Source: Treponema sp.
GTDB taxonomy: Bacteria > Spirochaetota > Spirochaetia > Treponematales > Breznakiellaceae
Reading direction: 5' to 3'
Assembly (NCBI GenBank): GCA_009777535.1
Contig: WRLP01000006.1
Span: forward strand, 1-64,000
Length of the DNA stretch: 64,000 nucleotides
The translations under genes were made by a program, and so were the position numbers. A model generated the notes under the pieces. That model saw nothing but the letters and a program-made list of their open reading frames with translations. It was not told the DNA's origin and did not search any database. Numbering within the stretch: position 1 is the stretch's first letter; each line of letters starts with the position of its first letter. Positions 61,233-64,000 of the stretch are shown in pieces.

Positions 61233-62342
61233 TCACAAACGCTTGGGATTGTTGGGCAGGCCGGGAGTAACTCCACCGGTAGCCGTAATGTACCAGGACG
61301 CTGCAGAGCCGGTATCTTCAACCGCTTCATTTTTAGAGATGCTTCGGGTAAGGGCGCTCCCTATACCGGTGCTGTTCACTGCATCTATCGGAGAGGGAAT
61401 GCCGCCTTCCGCCGACATCCATGCGCCCTGACTGAATAAAAATTCAGCCGCCTTGGCAAAATGAGGCTTTTCCCACAACGGGGATAATTTTTCTACAAGC
61501 ATAATGGCAGTCAGCACATTGTTATTCTGATCGAGTACATAGACGGCGTCTGTTTTTCGAAGCAGCTTTGTTGATCCCGGTATCCAAAAATCACGGGCTG
61601 TAGGGCATGAATCAGTTCCTCCCGATTCATCGAGATCCTCGCCGTATTCGTCCTTACACAAATCACTCAAAGTACGCATATGAAGAACAACATATTCACC
61701 TTCTTTTACTTCTACAGGTTTAAATTCATACACGAGCGGATTCTTGTTATTACTCGCAACAAATACCCTGAGCGCCCCCAGATTTCCATCAGATTTCATT
61801 TTAAATTCAATGAACTCCGCCCTGGAAGAAGGCCCTGAGTATTCGGTACGCAATTCATTAATTTGCAGGACTGGCACACGGTTATTTTTGGAATAAAATG
61901 GAAGGCTCATTTCAATGGAATTTCCGTAATCATCTTCCACCTTGAAATCTGCCTCCAGATGCTGCCCGGGAAGGAGGCCATGTAAAAGATTGACTTTTAC
62001 AATACTTCCCTCTTCAATTGTGTCAATTTCCACACCAGGAATAAAATCCAGATTTACCACCCTTACCGGCAAAGAAAACTCAAAAATTATCTCTGTTCCC
62101 GATACCGCCTCGCAGCCAAGAAAAACCGGTTTTTCAATGATCTCCGCAAATTCCTCTTCCTCACCATTCTCATCTTCCGGTTTTTCACTCTCTGCCGGCT
62201 CTTTTGCCTCTGTTACTTCCCCATCGGTCTTGACTTCTTCGACTGTTACCAATTCATCAAATAATTCATCTCCATTGGAACAGGAAAACAACAGAAAAAA
62301 CAGGAAAACCATGCCCAAAAGGGCAAAACGAAAATCTTTCAT
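61233..62342 (-). CDS. Lipoprotein with lamin-tail-like domain
   Basis: Lipobox FLLFSC; LQINELRTEYSGPSSRAEFIEFK...SWYITATGGVTPGLPNNP resembles LTD-type domains. Confidence 0.65.
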   Translation of the reverse strand: MKDFRFALLGMVFLFFLLFSCSNGDELFDELVTVEEVKTDGEVTEAKEPAESEKPEDENGEEEEFAEIIEKPVFLGCEAVSGTEIIFEFSLPVRVVNLDFIPGVEIDTIEEGSIVKVNLLHGLLPGQHLEADFKVEDDYGNSIEMSLPFYSKNNRVPVLQINELRTEYSGPSSRAEFIEFKMKSDGNLGALRVFVASNNKNPLVYEFKPVEVKEGEYVVLHMRTLSDLCKDEYGEDLDESGGTDSCPTARDFWIPGSTKLLRKTDAVYVLDQNNNVLTAIMLVEKLSPLWEKPHFAKAAEFLFSQGAWMSAEGGIPSPIDAVNSTGIGSALTRSISKNEAVEDTGSAASWYITATGGVTPGLPNNPKRL

Positions 62343-62464
62343 AATTTATCCTCCACAATATATATGGCGCGCAGACGTAATATGCATTAGTGCTCGCGGA
62401 AATGTATGGCCGGCCTCTATTGAAACTGGCTGGTTTATGGTATTATTTCAAAAGGCGGATATAA

Positions 62465-64000
62465 TTGACTTTCGATAATCACAAAAAACTGTTTGTTTTT
62501 GTTCTTTTTTTACTTGCTTTTCCCCTGTTTGGCCGTGATGTAAGAATTACAGTACTGGATTCCGATCTGGGTCTCCCGCTGGAAGGGGCAACTGTCCGCT
62601 CGTGGGACGGTGCCGAGTATATCTGCGATGAGGACGGTAGTGTAATTGTTTCAGTGCCGGATCAAAGGCAAGTAGTAATACAGGCCGCGTATCCCGGATA
62701 TGAAACAGGAAGGCTGCTTGTTACTGCTGCGGGGGAAGATTTTACCATGAACTTGCGGCTTTCGGGCATATTGGAAAGCAGGGAACTGGTAATCGAGGCT
62801 CAAAGGCCGGGGGAGAGCGAGACAAGAACCGGACGCAGTGTTGCCGTTTCCGGAAGGGACATTGCCCAGACCGGTGAGATCGGAATTATCGAAGATGTAA
62901 TGAGTACGATTTCGCTTCTTCCGGGTGTAGGTTATTCAGGCTTTTTTAACGCCGTACCTAGCATAAGAGGCGGATACCCCGGGGATATGCACGCATCTTT
63001 GGACGGCTACTATATTTTTAACCCCTACTATTGGGGGGGCGGTTTTTCCATTTTTGATCCAAAAATGGTTCAAAGCGCCCAGCTTTCACACGGAGTGTTT
63101 TCCGTCCGTTACGGACATACAATTTCCGGTTTGCTGGAAGTTACGTCAAAAAAGCCTTCTTCCACCGAGACGCAGTTTGAGCTTGGCATTAATACAAGCG
63201 CTGCGAATTTCAGCCTGTCGCTTCCGCTATTCACAAAAGGCGGCATATTGATGATGGGGCGCGTAACTTACTACGATCCGGTAATATGGCTGGCAAAGCA
63301 GATGTCCGGCGTAATTGAAGAACTGGATGTAGTAAATTATGTAAGGGTCGCCCCGTATATAAGAAGTACCACATTAACAGGCAATTACAGATTCTATGAC
63401 AATCTTGAATTACAGGCTACCGCCTTTTTCGGAATGGACGGAGTTGGCGTAACATTTGAAAATTCCGATCGTTCATCCGGCCTTAGCAGCGATTCATACA
63501 TGAAATTTGACTGGACAAATTATCAGGTTTTTTTGACAACCGCCCTTTCATGGAATCCAAGAAACGATATGCTTGCCAAATTATCAGCCGGAGTTGGGTT
63601 TGAAGACGCGATAGTGGACGGTTATTTTAGGACAATTATTTATAATAAGGATTATTCTGATACATTTCACGATAATTATAATAATTACTTCGGGCAGAAT
63701 AACAACTTAAAACCATACTCATTTATTACGGAAGACAAATTCGATGAGTCGGATATTCTTTTTAATGCCCAGGGGCGTCTTGATTATGACTGGGAATTTA
63801 GAGACGGCCTGATTTTTGCCGCAGGTGTTCAGGAATTATTTAATATTTTTTCTGTTAAAGGTAACCAGAATTTTACTTCTGAAACATGGTTTTACAATCT
63901 TGGGCCGGAAGATCAGGCTGTTATACAAGATATTTTTAATGATATCCCTCCATCATCACCTATTTGGAATTATGTAAGAGTCAGCATCCCTGTAAACTAT
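62465..64000 (+). CDS. TonB-dependent receptor-like protein with carboxypeptidase-regulatory-like N-terminal domain (partial, runs off window)
   Basis: Open frame from TTG: LTFDNHKKLFVFVLFLLAFPLFGRDVRITVLDSDLGLPLEGATVRSWDG...SVAVSGRDIAQTGEIGIIEDVMSTISLLPGVGYSGFFNAVPSIRGGYPGDMHASLDGYYIFNPYYWGGGFSIFDP; no stop seen to 64000. Confidence 0.8.
   Translation, partial: MTFDNHKKLFVFVLFLLAFPLFGRDVRITVLDSDLGLPLEGATVRSWDGAEYICDEDGSVIVSVPDQRQVVIQAAYPGYETGRLLVTAAGEDFTMNLRLSGILESRELVIEAQRPGESETRTGRSVAVSGRDIAQTGEIGIIEDVMSTISLLPGVGYSGFFNAVPSIRGGYPGDMHASLDGYYIFNPYYWGGGFSIFDPKMVQSAQLSHGVFSVRYGHTISGLLEVTSKKPSSTETQFELGINTSAANFSLSLPLFTKGGILMMGRVTYYDPVIWLAKQMSGVIEELDVVNYVRVAPYIRSTTLTGNYRFYDNLELQATAFFGMDGVGVTFENSDRSSGLSSDSYMKFDWTNYQVFLTTALSWNPRNDMLAKLSAGVGFEDAIVDGYFRTIIYNKDYSDTFHDNYNNYFGQNNNLKPYSFITEDKFDESDILFNAQGRLDYDWEFRDGLIFAAGVQELFNIFSVKGNQNFTSETWFYNLGPEDQAVIQDIFNDIPPSSPIWNYVRVSIPVNY

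Noticed and set aside
61213-61431. 72-aa plus-strand ORF after the second MCP
   Set aside because: Lies antisense to the well supported 61233-62342 lipoprotein; no family support.

Overview
Bacterial chromosome segment. The mix of lipoproteins, Cache/HAMP chemoreceptors with 'GEGDLT' HAMP segments, and surface polysaccharide genes suggests a spirochaete (Treponema-like); this is inferred from composition only. Left part (1-7130): two minus-strand AbiEii-type nucleotidyltransferase/small-partner modules flanking two plus-strand lipoproteins, plus a PIN toxin gene interrupted by one in-frame stop. Centre (about 7.2-40.8 kb): a ~33.5 kb co-directional, mostly overlapping surface-glycan locus. 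It starts with a NusG paralog and a CapD/PglF-like dehydratase, then an embedded xanthine-dehydrogenase-like L/S/M trio and an autoregulation-type winged-helix regulator. The rest encodes a POTRA/beta-barrel protein, UDP-glucose dehydrogenase, UDP-GlcA epimerase-like, an ABC flippase, a Wzi-like barrel, many glycosyltransferases, a YidC-like/sulfatase fusion, a complete GDP-D,D-heptose pathway (with an HddC-GmhB fusion), a CDP-glycerol transferase-like protein and WbaP. Right part: tRNA-Tyr with a tandemly duplicated 3' end plus terminator, three MCPs (one with a C-terminal receiver domain), several lipoproteins, a MalT/LuxR-type regulator flanked by two near-identical 18-bp palindromes, a Fic gene behind a multi-copy operator, a Phd/VapC pair with an operator in the promoter spacer, an OmpA protein, and a TonB-receptor-like gene running off the window. 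Strongest candidates for something undescribed: the YidC-like domain fused to an LTA-synthase/sulfatase-like domain inside the glycan locus (29509-32199), the paired 18-bp palindromes around the LuxR gene, and the alternating inverted-repeat array before fic. No database search was possible; family names come from motif recognition.
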